From: Azospirillum griseum
GTDB taxonomy: Bacteria; Pseudomonadota; Alphaproteobacteria; Azospirillales; Azospirillaceae
Length of the DNA: 64,000 nucleotides
Direction: 5' to 3'
Assembly (NCBI RefSeq): GCF_003966125.1
Contig: NZ_RXMA01000016.1
Coordinates: 61,553-125,552, forward strand
The notes under the pieces are model-generated. The model worked only from the letters and a program-made list of their open reading frames with translations, did no database searches and was not told where the DNA came from. Shown one piece after another: positions 8,288 through 16,768 of the stretch (positions are counted from its first letter, which is position 1; the number at the start of each line of letters is the position of its first letter). Made by a program: the position numbers and the translations under genes.

Positions 8288-9712
8288 ATGGCGAAGTTGC
8301 TGGCGGCCCTGCTGCTGATGATGGTGGCGATCGGTCCCGCCTGCGCGGTTGCGCCGATCAACCGGGCCGACACGAACGCCGCGCTGGAACGCTATCGCGC
8401 TGAATTCGCCAAGACGCGCGGCGCTGGCACGCTGTCCACCGCCGACCGCAACTATGTGCTGTTTGCCGACGCTCTGCGCCGGGTGTTGACGGAACATGTG
8501 AAGACCTATGACCCGCAGGTGCTGGTGGACAAGGCGCTGGTGGGGTTGGCCAAGAAGAAGACGGACAACCCGCGTGCCACCGACCGCGCCCTGACCGAAG
8601 CGGCGCTGGACAGCATGCTGGGCACGCTCGATCCCTATTCCAGCTTCCTCGACGCCGAGCGTTACCGGTATCTGCGCGAACAGACCCAGGGCGAGTTCGG
8701 CGGGTTGGGGATCGAGGTGACGATGGACGAGGCCAGCGGCCTGATCCGCGTCGTCTCCCCCATCGACGGCTCCCCCGCCGCGCGCGCCGGGCTGCGCAGC
8801 GGCGATCTGATCGCCAAGATCGACGAGGTGGCGGTCAAGGGCCTCAATCTTCAGGACGCGGTGGCGCGCATGCGCGGGCCGGTGGGCAGCGCCGTGGCGC
8901 TGACCCTGCGCCGTCCGCCCGCGACCGAGCCGACGACCCGCGTGTCGCTGACCCGCGCCATTGTCAAGATCCACCCGGTGCGCTACCGGCTGGAGGGTGA
9001 TGTGGCCTATGTCCGCATCGCCACATTCAACCAGCAAACCACCTCGGCGCTGGAATCGGCGGTGGAGGACATGCGCCGTCAGGCGGGCGGGCGTCTCAGC
9101 GGCGCGGTGATCGATCTGCGCAACAACCCCGGTGGTCTGCTCGACCAGGCGGTCAGCGTCGCCGACCGCTTCCTGGAGGCGGTGGACATCGTCAGCGTGC
9201 GCGGGCGTGACCCGGACGAGGCGCGCTCCTTCCATGGGACCAGTGGGGATTTGCTGCCGGGGCTGCCCATCGTGCTGCTCATCAACAGCGGGTCGGCGTC
9301 GGCGTCGGAAATCGTGGCCGGTGCCATGCAGGACCATGGCCGCGCGCTGCTGTTCGGCACCCGTTCCTATGGCAAGGGGTCGGTGCAGACGATTTCGTCT
9401 CTCAGCACCGACACCGGCATCCGCTTGACCACCGCGCGCTATTTCCGCCCGTCGGGTGCGCTGGTCGATTGCTTTGGCGTGTCGCCGAACGTCGAGGTCA
9501 AACCGGCCAACGGCAACGCCGAGGAAACCCACCCGGATCCGGCCACCTGCGACCCGCACGCCCCGCCGCCGCCGCCGCCGCGCGTGTGGCGGATGGACGA
9601 CATGTGTCCGGATGTTGCCAACAGCACGCCGAAGCCGGACGCCGACCGCCCGCTGGAGTGCGCCGTCGCGGCGATCCGCACCCGGCTGACCGGCACCCTG
9701 GCGGGTCGCTGA
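8288..9712 (+). CDS. S41-family C-terminal processing protease with PDZ domain
   Basis: Encodes 474 residues from ATG 8288, preceded by GAGAGGGG; an upstream in-frame ATG (8177) would disrupt the signal peptide. A cleavable signal (MAKLLAALLLMMVAIGPACA) indicates export to the periplasm. A helical N-domain with LGTLDPYSSFLD is followed by a PDZ domain (about 130-210, starting GEFGGLGIEV) and the S41 catalytic domain. The catalytic serine lies in NSGSASASEIVAGA and the lysine in YGKGSVQ. It resembles CtpA/Prc proteases that trim envelope proteins at their C termini. Downstream of the catalytic core is a Pro-rich linker of six prolines encoded by a CCG repeat near 9562. The usual alphaproteobacterial ctpA neighbours (rlmH, envC, rppH) are absent, so this may be a paralogue. 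Confidence 0.92.
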   Translation: MAKLLAALLLMMVAIGPACAVAPINRADTNAALERYRAEFAKTRGAGTLSTADRNYVLFADALRRVLTEHVKTYDPQVLVDKALVGLAKKKTDNPRATDRALTEAALDSMLGTLDPYSSFLDAERYRYLREQTQGEFGGLGIEVTMDEASGLIRVVSPIDGSPAARAGLRSGDLIAKIDEVAVKGLNLQDAVARMRGPVGSAVALTLRRPPATEPTTRVSLTRAIVKIHPVRYRLEGDVAYVRIATFNQQTTSALESAVEDMRRQAGGRLSGAVIDLRNNPGGLLDQAVSVADRFLEAVDIVSVRGRDPDEARSFHGTSGDLLPGLPIVLLINSGSASASEIVAGAMQDHGRALLFGTRSYGKGSVQTISSLSTDTGIRLTTARYFRPSGALVDCFGVSPNVEVKPANGNAEETHPDPATCDPHAPPPPPPRVWRMDDMCPDVANSTPKPDADRPLECAVAAIRTRLTGTLAGR

Positions 9713-9734
9713 GAGGGCGGGGGCGGTGAAGAGG

Positions 9735-9754
9735 CGGGGCGGATGATCCGCCCC
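9735..9754. terminator. Hairpin between convergent protease and SDR genes
   Basis: GGGGCGGA and TCCGCCCC are separated by TGA in the 46-bp gap between the two convergent stop codons. There is no T-run, so it may be a weak or Rho-assisted bidirectional terminator. Confidence 0.45.
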
Positions 9755-9758
9755 GGTG

Positions 9759-10505
9759 TCAGCGCCCGCCCGACACCGGGATGATGGTCCCGGTGACGTA
9801 GCTCGACCGGTCGGACAGCAGCCACGCCACCGCGTCGGCCACCTCCACCGCCGCACCGGGGCGGCCCAGCGGCACGCCGTCGGCTAGGCGGTGGACCCGG
9901 TCGGGATCGCCCGCCGTCGCGTGGATGTCGGTGTCGATCAGGCCGGGCGACACGGCGTTCACGCGGATGCCCTCCCGCCCAACCTCGCGGGCCAAGCCGA
10001 TGGTCAAGGCGTCCACCGCCGCCTTGCTGGCGGCGTAATGCACCCACTCCCCACCACCACCCAGACGTGCGGCCTGGGACGACAGGTTGACGATGCTGCC
10101 CCCGGCCCCGCCCCGCGCCGTGGACAGGCGCTGCACCGCCAGTTGCGCGGCGACGAAGCAGCCTTCGACGTTGGTCGCCAGCACGCCGCGCAGCGTGTCG
10201 ATGGGCAGATCGGCCACGCGGGCAAAGCCGCCGGTGATGCCCGCGTTGTTGACCAGGCCGGTCAGCGGCTCCCCGGTTCGTGCCTTCAAGGAATCGGCCA
10301 GCGCGAAGACCGCCGCGATCTGCGCCGGATCGGCGACGTCGCAGCGCGTGGCCTGCGCCCGGCCATCGCATTCGGCCACCAACCGGTCCGCCGCCGCGCG
10401 GTCGCTGTGGTAGGTGAACAGAACGCTGTGCCCGTCCGCCACCGCCCGTTTCACGATGGCGGCACCAATGCCCCGGCTGCCGCCGGTGATGAGGATGGTT
10501 CCCAT
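9759..10505 (-). CDS. SDR-family NAD(P)-dependent oxidoreductase
   Basis: Encodes 248 residues, the typical classical SDR length. The nucleotide-binding loop is TGGSRGIG (about 7-14). NNAG follows near 90, the catalytic Ser lies in NLSSQAARL, and the Tyr/Lys pair is in HYAASKAAVDAL. The C-terminal region has VSPGLIDTDIH and the common closing pattern SSYVTGTIIPVSGGR. Family members reduce or oxidise sugars, acyl-ACP intermediates or small carbonyls; the substrate cannot be called from sequence. The gene is monocistronic, convergent with the protease gene and divergent from the small ORF at 10708. Confidence 0.9.
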   Translation of the reverse strand: MGTILITGGSRGIGAAIVKRAVADGHSVLFTYHSDRAAADRLVAECDGRAQATRCDVADPAQIAAVFALADSLKARTGEPLTGLVNNAGITGGFARVADLPIDTLRGVLATNVEGCFVAAQLAVQRLSTARGGAGGSIVNLSSQAARLGGGGEWVHYAASKAAVDALTIGLAREVGREGIRVNAVSPGLIDTDIHATAGDPDRVHRLADGVPLGRPGAAVEVADAVAWLLSDRSSYVTGTIIPVSGGR

Positions 10506-10607
10506 ATCGGCTCGTTCCGGTCCGTTTGTTCGATTCGACGATGGTTGATGAGGCCCCGCAGGGCGTGCGGAGTCCGCGCGGCTGGCCTGCGTGGGCGGTG
10601 AAAAAGG

Positions 10608-10622
10608 TTAACCTTTGCTTAA
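10608..10622. promoter_or_regulatory. CtrA-type box TTAA-N7-TTAA
   Basis: The sequence TTAA-CCTTTGC-TTAA matches the full CtrA site TTAA-N7-TTAA known from Caulobacter and relatives. The first half is embedded in a perfect 14-bp palindrome AAAGGTTAACCTTT (10603-10616), and both halves read TTAACC. It lies 86 bases upstream of the small ORF at 10708. In sequence this GC-rich a chance match is uncommon. CtrA binding is inference. Confidence 0.5.
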
Positions 10623-10707
10623 CCGGTCGGGAGCATTGTCCCGCGATCTTTTTACACCCCCTCGCTTCACCCGTCTTGCATCACCGTTTGGAATCGAGCG
10701 CCTCATC

Positions 10708-10917
10708 ATGGGCAACAAAACCGTCAAGCTGTCCGACAAAGTCGGCTACCGCACCGTGTCGCTGGATGACCTGCCGCGCAACGTCCGCGCCGCCGTCACC
10801 GATCTGTCGGCGAAAAACCCGGTGTCCGACATTCTGGTCGATCAGGCTGGCATGCTCTACCGCATTCACCTGACCGCGCCGGCGAACATCACCTGGGACG
10901 TTCTGGCGGTCGCCTGA
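10708..10917 (+). CDS. Small protein of unknown function (69 aa)
   Basis: Encodes 69 residues starting MGNKTVKLSDKVGYRTVSLDD. It is a soluble protein, rich in charged residues and valine, with no signal peptide, membrane helix, cysteine cluster or recognisable family motif; I do not recognise it. Coding is supported by a clean ORF with GC-rich third positions, an isolated position between its own promoter region and a strong terminator at 10946, and a CtrA-like box upstream. An in-frame upstream start (10615) would place the palindrome near its 5' end, so ATG 10708 is preferred, although no strong ribosome site is seen. It could be a cell-cycle- or motility-linked small protein if the CtrA site is real. 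Confidence 0.6.
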   Translation: MGNKTVKLSDKVGYRTVSLDDLPRNVRAAVTDLSAKNPVSDILVDQAGMLYRIHLTAPANITWDVLAVA

Positions 10918-10945
10918 TCTTTCAGGCGGTGTCGGCGATCCAGCG

Positions 10946-10981
10946 AAGGGGCGGCACACCATCCGGTGCCGCCCCTTTTTC
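10946..10981 (+). terminator. Rho-independent terminator after the 69-aa ORF
   Basis: The 12-bp perfect stem AAGGGGCGGCAC / GTGCCGCCCCTT with an 8-nt loop runs into a T-tract, 29 bases after the stop codon. Confidence 0.92.
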
Positions 10982-11013
10982 GTGCCGCTCTTTTCCGCCA
11001 GTCTTATCCGATG

Positions 11014-11286
11014 TCAGTGCACGCGCCCTTCCAGGCGGCGCAGGGCGTGGTCCAGCACGGTCAACGGGATCATCATCACCGCGCCGCACAGAACGGCGCG
11101 CACATCCTCCACATCCAGGCCGGTGGCGGCGGCGAGCGCCCCTTCGTCCATCCCGCGATCCTCGGCGATCAGGGTGATCCAGCCGGCCAGGGTTTGGGCC
11201 TGGGCCATTTGGGCGGCGGACAGGGTGAAGGAAAAGCGCCCCGACATCGGGCCGGATATCGGTGTTGCGTTTTCAAATGGATGCAT
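11014..11286 (-). CDS. Small helix-turn-helix-like protein
   Basis: Encodes 90 residues from ATG 11286, which is preceded on its strand by GGGGAGG at ideal spacing; this decides against the longer frame from 11364. After a polar N-terminus the sequence GWITLIAEDRGMDEGALAAA, continuing TGLDVEDVRAVL, reads like two helices of a Cro/XRE-type HTH. A last helix ends VLDHALRRLEGRVH. I infer a small DNA-binding regulator, with moderate certainty, because the fold is called from helix pattern rather than from a strong motif. It is monocistronic, with a direct repeat about 50 bases upstream that could be its own operator. Confidence 0.55.
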   Translation of the reverse strand: MHPFENATPISGPMSGRFSFTLSAAQMAQAQTLAGWITLIAEDRGMDEGALAAATGLDVEDVRAVLCGAVMMIPLTVLDHALRRLEGRVH

Positions 11287-11337
11287 TGCGAGCCTCCCCA
11301 AGACGGTGCGTGTGTCTTGTCCTCGCGCTCTTTCGCA

Positions 11338-11365
11338 TCTGCACAATATTTTGCGTCTGCACAAT
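11338..11365. repeat. Direct repeat TCTGCACAAT upstream of the HTH gene
   Basis: TCTGCACAAT occurs at 11338-11347 and 11356-11365, exactly 18 bp apart (near two helical turns), and each copy is preceded by GC(A/G). It sits 50-80 bases upstream of the HTH gene start in the 312-bp divergent gap to the amidohydrolase gene. A tandem operator for autoregulation is plausible. I see no other feature in 11366-11598. Confidence 0.4.
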
Positions 11366-11598
11366 GTGCGGTGCGTTTTGTTTGGTGGCGCGACGCCACC
11401 ATCACAATGCGCGCGGTTCTGTTTCTCAGATAGTCTCTCCTACGTCATAGACAATGGGCGGACGCACACGCGTTGCGCCCGGTTGGCGGGCGGGCTTCGG
11501 GATTCTTTGAAACTGTCTTCACGGCATGGGGGCTAGGGAGGCGGAAAGGCTGGGCACTATGATGGCCGGTGTTTCCGTTTGTTTGGGATGATTCCCCG

Positions 11599-12849
11599 AT
11601 GCCTCATCCGCCGCTTTCCGGGCAATCCCTTCTTGAGCGCAGCGACGCGCTGGCGGCGATCAGCGCCGACGGGGGGCGGCTGTCGCGCCATTACCTGACC
11701 CCCGAACACCGCCGCGCCAACGATCAGGTCGCCGCCTGGATGGTGGAAGCCGGGATGGCGGTGCGGGAAGACGCGCTGGGCAACATCATCGGCCGGTACG
11801 AGGGCGATGCGCCGGGCCTGCCCGCCCTGCTCATCGGCTCCCACCTCGACACCGTGCGCGACGCGGGCAAGTATGACGGCATGCTGGGCGTGCTGTCGGG
11901 CATCGCCGTCGTCGCCGATCTGCACGCGCGCGGCCGCCGCCTGCCCTTCGCCATCGAGGTCATCGGCTTTGGCGACGAGGAGGGGGTGCGCTTTCAATCC
12001 ACCCTGATCGGCAGCCGCGCCATCGCCGGAACCTTCGACCCGGCGGTGCTGGACAGCCGCGACGCCGACGGCGTCCGGCTGGGCGACGCGCTGGCCGCCT
12101 TTGGTCAGGATCCCGCCGCCTGGGCCAGCGCCGCCTACCGCCCCGATCAGGTCGCGGGCTATGTCGAGCTGCACATTGAACAGGGGCCGGTGCTGGAGGC
12201 GTTGGGGCAGCCGGTGGGCGTCGTCACCGCCATCGCCGGGGCCACACGCTTGGCGGTGACGGTGGAGGGCTTTGCCGGGCACGCCGGAACCGTGCCGATG
12301 ACCCTGCGCCGCGACGCGCTGGCCGCCGCCGCCGAAATGATTTTGGCGGTGGAAAGCCTGTGTTCGGGCCAGGAACGGTTGGTCGGCACCGTTGGTCGGA
12401 TCGAAGCGACGCCGGGCGCGACCAACGTCATCGCCGGGCGGGTGCGCTTCACCATCGATCTGCGCGCCGACCGCGACGCCCTGCGGCTGGAGCGGGTCGC
12501 CGCCGTCCGCGCCCGGCTGGAGGCCATCGCCGACCAGCGCGGCGTGTCGGTCTCCATCGCGCCGCTGCACGACAGCCCCGCCGTGGCCTGCTGCCCCGCC
12601 CTGATGGCGCAACTGGCCCAATCGGCCCGCGCGCTGGGGCTGGAGGCCCCGGAACTGCCCAGCGGGGCCGGTCACGACGCCATGGCGGTCGCCGCGCTGA
12701 CCGACATCGCCATGCTGTTCGTGCGCTGCGAACGGGGCATTTCCCACAACCCCGCCGAACGCATCACCGCCGCCGACGCCGAAACGGGCGCCCGCGTGCT
12801 CGCCCATTTCGTTGATCATTTTCAGCCCGCATCGGAAGCCCGTTCATGA
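11599..12849 (+). CDS. M20-family allantoate amidohydrolase / N-carbamoyl amino acid hydrolase
   Basis: Encodes 416 residues from ATG 11599; a GTG 10 codons upstream is possible. Metal-binding positions of the AllC/hydantoinase-carbamoylase branch of M20 are visible: His in GSHLDTV, Asp in YDGMLGVLSG, the GDEEGVRF glutamates, His in ELHIEQGPVLE and His in SGAGHDAMAV. The dimerisation-domain signature GFAGHAGTVPM is present. Such enzymes hydrolyse allantoate or N-carbamoyl amino acids, releasing ammonia. No allantoinase, hydantoinase or purine-catabolism gene is adjacent, so the substrate stays open. The stop overlaps the start of a second M20 hydrolase (ATGA), implying one operon and possibly consecutive amide cleavage. 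Confidence 0.88.
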   Translation: MPHPPLSGQSLLERSDALAAISADGGRLSRHYLTPEHRRANDQVAAWMVEAGMAVREDALGNIIGRYEGDAPGLPALLIGSHLDTVRDAGKYDGMLGVLSGIAVVADLHARGRRLPFAIEVIGFGDEEGVRFQSTLIGSRAIAGTFDPAVLDSRDADGVRLGDALAAFGQDPAAWASAAYRPDQVAGYVELHIEQGPVLEALGQPVGVVTAIAGATRLAVTVEGFAGHAGTVPMTLRRDALAAAAEMILAVESLCSGQERLVGTVGRIEATPGATNVIAGRVRFTIDLRADRDALRLERVAAVRARLEAIADQRGVSVSIAPLHDSPAVACCPALMAQLAQSARALGLEAPELPSGAGHDAMAVAALTDIAMLFVRCERGISHNPAERITAADAETGARVLAHFVDHFQPASEARS

Positions 12850-14087
12850 CCACCCCGAACACCGCTCTGTTTGCCGCTCTGGCGGACGCCGTTGACGCCG
12901 GTTTTGACGCCGAAACCCGTTTTCTGGCCGAACTGGTCAAGGTCCCGTCGGACAACCCGGCGGGCGATTGCGCCCCCCACGCCGCCCGCGCGGCGGAGCT
13001 GTTGGAGGCGATGGGCTTCACCGTGGAGCGCCACCCGGTTCCCGCCGATCTGGTCCGCGCCAACGGCATGATCAGCGCCACCAACCTGATCGTGCGCCAC
13101 CGCTTCGGCGATGGCCCGACCGTGGCCCTGAACGCGCACGGCGACGTCGTGCCGCCGGGCGAGGGCTGGTCCAGCGACCCCTATGGCGCGGAGATCCGCG
13201 ACGGCGTGATGTATGGGCGCGGCGTGGCCGTGTCGAAATCGGATTTCGCCACCTACGCCTTTGCCCTCAAGGCGCTGATGGCGACCGGCGCGCCGCTGGC
13301 GGGCACGGTGGAACTCCACCTGACCTATGACGAGGAGGCCGGGGGCGAGATCGGGCCGAAATGGCTGCTCGATCAGGGGTTGTCGAAACCCGATTACGCG
13401 GTGTCGGCCAGCTTCGCCTATTCGGTGGTGACGGCGCACAACGGTTGCCTGCATCTGGAGGTGCAGGTCGATGGCAAATCCGCCCACGCCGCCCGCCCCG
13501 ACACCGGGTTTGACGCGCTGGAGGCGGCGAACGGCATCCTGTCCGCCCTGTACGCCCACCGGCCCGACTTGGCCAAGCAGCGTTCCGCCGTCACCGGCAT
13601 CACCAGCCCGTCGCTGACCATCGGCCTGATCCAGGGCGGCATCAACACCAACGTCGTGCCGGACCGCGTCACCTTCCGCCTCGACCGCCGCATGATTCCG
13701 GAGGAAAACCCGGCGGAGGTCGAAGCCGGTCTGCGCGCCCTGATCGAACAGGCGGCGACCGGGCGCGAGGGCATCCGCGTCAGCGTCCGCCGGGTGCTGC
13801 TGGCCCGTCCCTTCCGCTCGGTCGGCGACGCGCCGCGTCTGGCCGCGCTGTTCGCCGGTCACGCCGAAGCGGTGCTGGGCCAACCGGTCGGCCAGAACGG
13901 CATCCCGCTCTACACCGACGCCCGCCATTATTCGGAAGCCGGGATCCCGACGGTGCTCTATGGGGCCGGGCCGCGCGACCTGCTGGAGGCCAACGGCCAC
14001 CGCGCCGATGAAAAGCTGAAGCTGGAGGATCTGCGCAAGGCGACGTTGGTGGTGGCCCGCGCGTTGGCCGACCTGCTGGTGGCGTAA
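12846..14087 (+). CDS. M20 peptidase/deacylase (ArgE/DapE-like)
   Basis: Encodes 413 residues and overlaps the upstream amidohydrolase by four bases. The first metal ligands are in NAHGDVVPPG. The bridging Asp is in GRGVAVSKSD, a departure from the usual GRGxxDMKGG. The catalytic and metal glutamates are in TYDEEAGGEIG, and the lid domain has GKSAHAARPDTG. The C-terminal His lies in DARHYSEAGIPT. These features fit a zinc amidohydrolase acting on N-acylated or N-carbamoylated amino acids; ArgE or DapE identity is not supported because the family is broad. It probably works with the preceding AllC-like enzyme in using amide nitrogen. A terminator follows at 14099. Confidence 0.87.
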   Translation: MTTPNTALFAALADAVDAGFDAETRFLAELVKVPSDNPAGDCAPHAARAAELLEAMGFTVERHPVPADLVRANGMISATNLIVRHRFGDGPTVALNAHGDVVPPGEGWSSDPYGAEIRDGVMYGRGVAVSKSDFATYAFALKALMATGAPLAGTVELHLTYDEEAGGEIGPKWLLDQGLSKPDYAVSASFAYSVVTAHNGCLHLEVQVDGKSAHAARPDTGFDALEAANGILSALYAHRPDLAKQRSAVTGITSPSLTIGLIQGGINTNVVPDRVTFRLDRRMIPEENPAEVEAGLRALIEQAATGREGIRVSVRRVLLARPFRSVGDAPRLAALFAGHAEAVLGQPVGQNGIPLYTDARHYSEAGIPTVLYGAGPRDLLEANGHRADEKLKLEDLRKATLVVARALADLLVA

Positions 14088-14098
14088 ACTGGAAAAGA

Positions 14099-14131
14099 CG
14101 CCACGGCGGTTTCGTTCCGCCGTGGCGCTTT
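14099..14131. terminator. Bidirectional terminator between convergent M20 and YitT genes
   Basis: The perfect 11-bp stem CGCCACGGCGG / CCGCCGTGGCG with a 7-nt loop lies in the 52-bp gap between two convergent stops. Only short T/A runs flank it. Confidence 0.75.
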
Positions 14132-14139
14132 GGCGTGAG

Positions 14140-14775
14140 TCAGCTTACGCCCAGATACCGGCCGGGCTTGTGGTTGATCGCCAACAGCAGATTGACGATC
14201 ACCGCCCCCACCACCGACAGCAGCAGTTGGTCCGGGGCCAGCACGAAGAACGCGGCGGCCAAAATCACCAGATCGACCGCCAACTGGAAATAGCCCGCGC
14301 GCACGCCGTGGCGCTCTTGCAGATACAGCGCCAGAATGTTGATGCCGCCCAGGCCGGTGCGGTGCCGGAACAGCATCAGCATGCCGGTGCCGAACAACCC
14401 GCCGCCGATCACCGTGGCGTAGAGCGGATCGAGCCGCTCCACCCCGATCCAACCGCCGGTCAGGCGGGAAAACAGCGCGACCAGACCGACGGCGATGGCG
14501 GTGCGCAGGGTGAACATCCAGCCCATCCGCTTCCAGGCCAGCGCGTAGAACGGCACGTTGACCAGAAAGAACAGCGCGCCGAAATCCAATCGGGTGACGT
14601 AGCTGAGCAGCAGGGCCGCCCCCGCCACCCCACCGGTCAGCAGCATGGTTTTCGTGTACATCAGCATGCCCAGCGCGATGAACAGCGTGCCGAGCAGCAT
14701 CGCCAACGCGTCTTCATACAGGCGATGACGCTCCACCGGCAAAGCGGGGGTGGGGGATGAGGCGGCGTCTGCCAA
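14140..14775 (-). CDS. YitT-family multipass membrane protein
   Basis: Encodes 211 residues with five to six hydrophobic helices. The first helix region ends in KTMLLTGGVAGAALLL, the characteristic GG(V/I)(A/S)G signature of the YitT/DUF161 family. Further helices include GALFFLVNVPFYALAW, PLYATVIGGGLFGTGMLMLF and YFQLAVDLVILAAAFFVL. The loop TGLGGINILALYLQ echoes the first signature, as in this internally repeated family. Function is not established for the family; some members have been proposed as transporters. It lacks the C-terminal DUF2179 domain found in many Firmicute members. It is divergent from the LysE-type exporter at 14994, with an unremarkable 218-bp gap. Confidence 0.85.
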   Translation of the reverse strand: MADAASSPTPALPVERHRLYEDALAMLLGTLFIALGMLMYTKTMLLTGGVAGAALLLSYVTRLDFGALFFLVNVPFYALAWKRMGWMFTLRTAIAVGLVALFSRLTGGWIGVERLDPLYATVIGGGLFGTGMLMLFRHRTGLGGINILALYLQERHGVRAGYFQLAVDLVILAAAFFVLAPDQLLLSVVGAVIVNLLLAINHKPGRYLGVS

Positions 14776-14993
14776 AATGGGCCTCCGGTGCGTCGGGATG
14801 GTTTTGCGGAATGGTTTGCGTGCAGTGCAGCAAACTCCCGCGCGGGCGACCTGTCAACGGGGCATGGTGTCAAGGCTGTGCGACCGGATCGCCGCATGGC
14901 TGCGCTGACGCTGACGACGGTTGTCGGGCGGAACTGTTCGTGGTCCCCTGATCGCCCGCACCCGCGTTTCACGCACCACCGGAGCCGCCGCCG

Positions 14994-15632
14994 ATGACCT
15001 GGCAGACCCTCGCCTTCTTCTTCGCCACCGCCTTTTTCATCTCGGCGACTCCCGGCCCCAACATGCTGTTGGCGATGAGCCTGGGGCTGCGCTTTGGCGC
15101 GCGCCGCGCCGTGTGGGGCGGGATCGGCATGTGCGTGGCGCTGGCGATCATGGCCACGCTGTCGGCCTTCGGCCTGGGCGCGCTGCTCTCCACCTCCGTC
15201 GTCGCGTTCGAGGCGGTGCGCTGGGCCGGTGTCGCCTATCTGACCTGGCTGGGCATCGCCGCGTGGCGCGCGCCGGTGACGGAGGCCGGGCCGCGCGATG
15301 ACTCCGCCGTGTCGGGTGTGGGGGAGGGTGCGCCCGTCCGCCTGTTCCTGCGCGGCATGCTGGTGGCCTTCAGCAACCCCAAGGCGTTGGTGTTCATGGC
15401 CGCGCTGTTTCCGCAATTCATCGACGCCGCCGCCCCGCTGGCTCCGCAGCTGACCGTCCTGATCGCCGCGATGACGGTGAGCGAGTTCGGTTGGATCATG
15501 GCCTACGCCATCGGTGGCGACCGGTTGGCCGCGCGGCTGACCAACGCGTCGGCGGCGCGCACGCTCAACCGGCTGACCGGTGGCCTGATGATCGGGGCCG
15601 GCGGGCTGCTGGCGCTTGCCCGCCGGGTTTGA
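14994..15632 (+). CDS. LysE/RhtB-family amino acid exporter
   Basis: Encodes 212 residues and six predicted membrane helices. The N-terminus FISATPGPNMLLAMSLGLRF is the hallmark of LysE/RhtB exporters (ATPGPN followed by a glycine-rich helix). A central hydrophilic loop (ATG 14994 plus about 95-120) separates two three-helix halves, and the motif LRGMLVAFSNPKALVFMAAL with conserved N-P-K is the second family signature. Members export amino acids or homoserine lactones driven by proton antiport; the substrate is not inferable. It is convergent with the ureohydrolase gene, 28 bases away, without an obvious intervening terminator. Confidence 0.9.
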   Translation: MTWQTLAFFFATAFFISATPGPNMLLAMSLGLRFGARRAVWGGIGMCVALAIMATLSAFGLGALLSTSVVAFEAVRWAGVAYLTWLGIAAWRAPVTEAGPRDDSAVSGVGEGAPVRLFLRGMLVAFSNPKALVFMAALFPQFIDAAAPLAPQLTVLIAAMTVSEFGWIMAYAIGGDRLAARLTNASAARTLNRLTGGLMIGAGGLLALARRV

Positions 15633-15660
15633 CCGTTTTTGAACGCGCGCGGCGCTGCCG

Positions 15661-16716
15661 TTATGCGGCGCGGCGCGCTTTCAGGGCGTCCACCGCCAGA
15701 CACAGGATTTCAAACAGCATCTGCGCGCCCGCCTGGGCGGTGTTGGTGGTCGAATCATATTGCGGGGCGACCTCCATCACGTCGCCGCCGATCACGTCCA
15801 GACCGATCAGGCCGCGCAGCAGCTCCAGCGCCTCGCGCGTGGTCAGGCCGCCGATCTCCGGTGTGCCGGTTCCCGGTGCAAAGGCCGGGTCCAGCCCGTC
15901 CACGTCGAAGCTGACATAGACCGGGCCGCCGCCCACCACCCGGCGCGCCGTTTCAATCGCCGCCGCGATGCCGTGCTTTTCCACATCCTCGGCGTGGATC
16001 ACGGTCATGCCGCTGTCGTAGGAGAACTCCCACAGATATTCGGCGTTGCCGCGAATGCCGATCTGCACCGTGCGTTCGGGGTCCAGCACCCCGTCCAGGA
16101 CGGCTTGGCGGAAGGGGCCGCCATGATGGAACTTTGCCCCTTCGTAGTCCCCGGCGGTGTCGCAATGGGCGTCGATGTGGACCATGCCGACCGGGCCGTC
16201 GCGCCCCAACGCCCGCAGGATCGACGCGGTGATCGAATGGTCGCCGCCCACCGTCAGCGGGATGACGCCCGCGTCCTTGATCCGGTTGTAAAAGGAAAAC
16301 AGGTCGGCGTGGCACTGGTCCAGGCTGTAGCGGCTGGTGAAGGGCACGTCGCCGATGTCGGCCAGTTTGCATTCGGCGGACGGAACCATGCGCAGGGCGT
16401 GTTCGTAGGGGCCGATCCGTTCCACCGCGCGGACGGCGCGCGGGCCAAGCCGCGCGCCCGCCCGGTTGGTCACGCCCAAATCCATCGGCGCGCCGATCAG
16501 GGCGATGTCGAGGCCGCCGAAATCGACGAAATCCGCCGCGTCGGGTCGATAGGGGGCATCCAGCAGGGTTGCGGCCCCGGCGTAGGGCAGGGCGCGCTTG
16601 TCGCCATCGGTGAATTGCAGCGCGGCGACGCGGGCGAAGGCGGGATCGTGGATGTCCCCGCCCGACGCGTTGGCGTAGCGGTCGCGCAGGCGTTGCAGCT
16701 TGGTGGCGTCGAACAT
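15661..16716 (-). CDS. Agmatinase / guanidino-acid ureohydrolase (arginase superfamily)
   Basis: Encodes 351 residues from ATG 16716 (AAAGG upstream); longer starts are disfavoured. The binuclear manganese site is complete: GGDHSIT, HIDAHCDT and SFDVDGLDPAFAPGTGTPE. The C-terminal GGDVMEVAPQYD is typical of the agmatinase/guanidinobutyrase branch rather than arginase. The enzyme hydrolyses a guanidino compound to urea plus an amine such as putrescine or 4-aminobutyrate. It is the last gene of a polyamine-type ABC transporter operon, 52 bases after the second permease, which suggests that the imported compound is its substrate. Agmatine, 4-guanidinobutyrate or a related guanidine are the candidates. 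Confidence 0.88.
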   Translation of the reverse strand: MFDATKLQRLRDRYANASGGDIHDPAFARVAALQFTDGDKRALPYAGAATLLDAPYRPDAADFVDFGGLDIALIGAPMDLGVTNRAGARLGPRAVRAVERIGPYEHALRMVPSAECKLADIGDVPFTSRYSLDQCHADLFSFYNRIKDAGVIPLTVGGDHSITASILRALGRDGPVGMVHIDAHCDTAGDYEGAKFHHGGPFRQAVLDGVLDPERTVQIGIRGNAEYLWEFSYDSGMTVIHAEDVEKHGIAAAIETARRVVGGGPVYVSFDVDGLDPAFAPGTGTPEIGGLTTREALELLRGLIGLDVIGGDVMEVAPQYDSTTNTAQAGAQMLFEILCLAVDALKARRAA

Positions 16717-16768
16717 GGCAGCAACCTTTCGGGTTGTCATCGTGGTGGGCGGGCGGGGGATCGCCGCG

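Noticed and set aside
9562..9581. CCG trinucleotide repeat in the protease gene as a phase-variable element
   Set aside because: Length changes would be in multiples of three and only alter a Pro linker. The repeat is explained by a proline run in GC-rich DNA.
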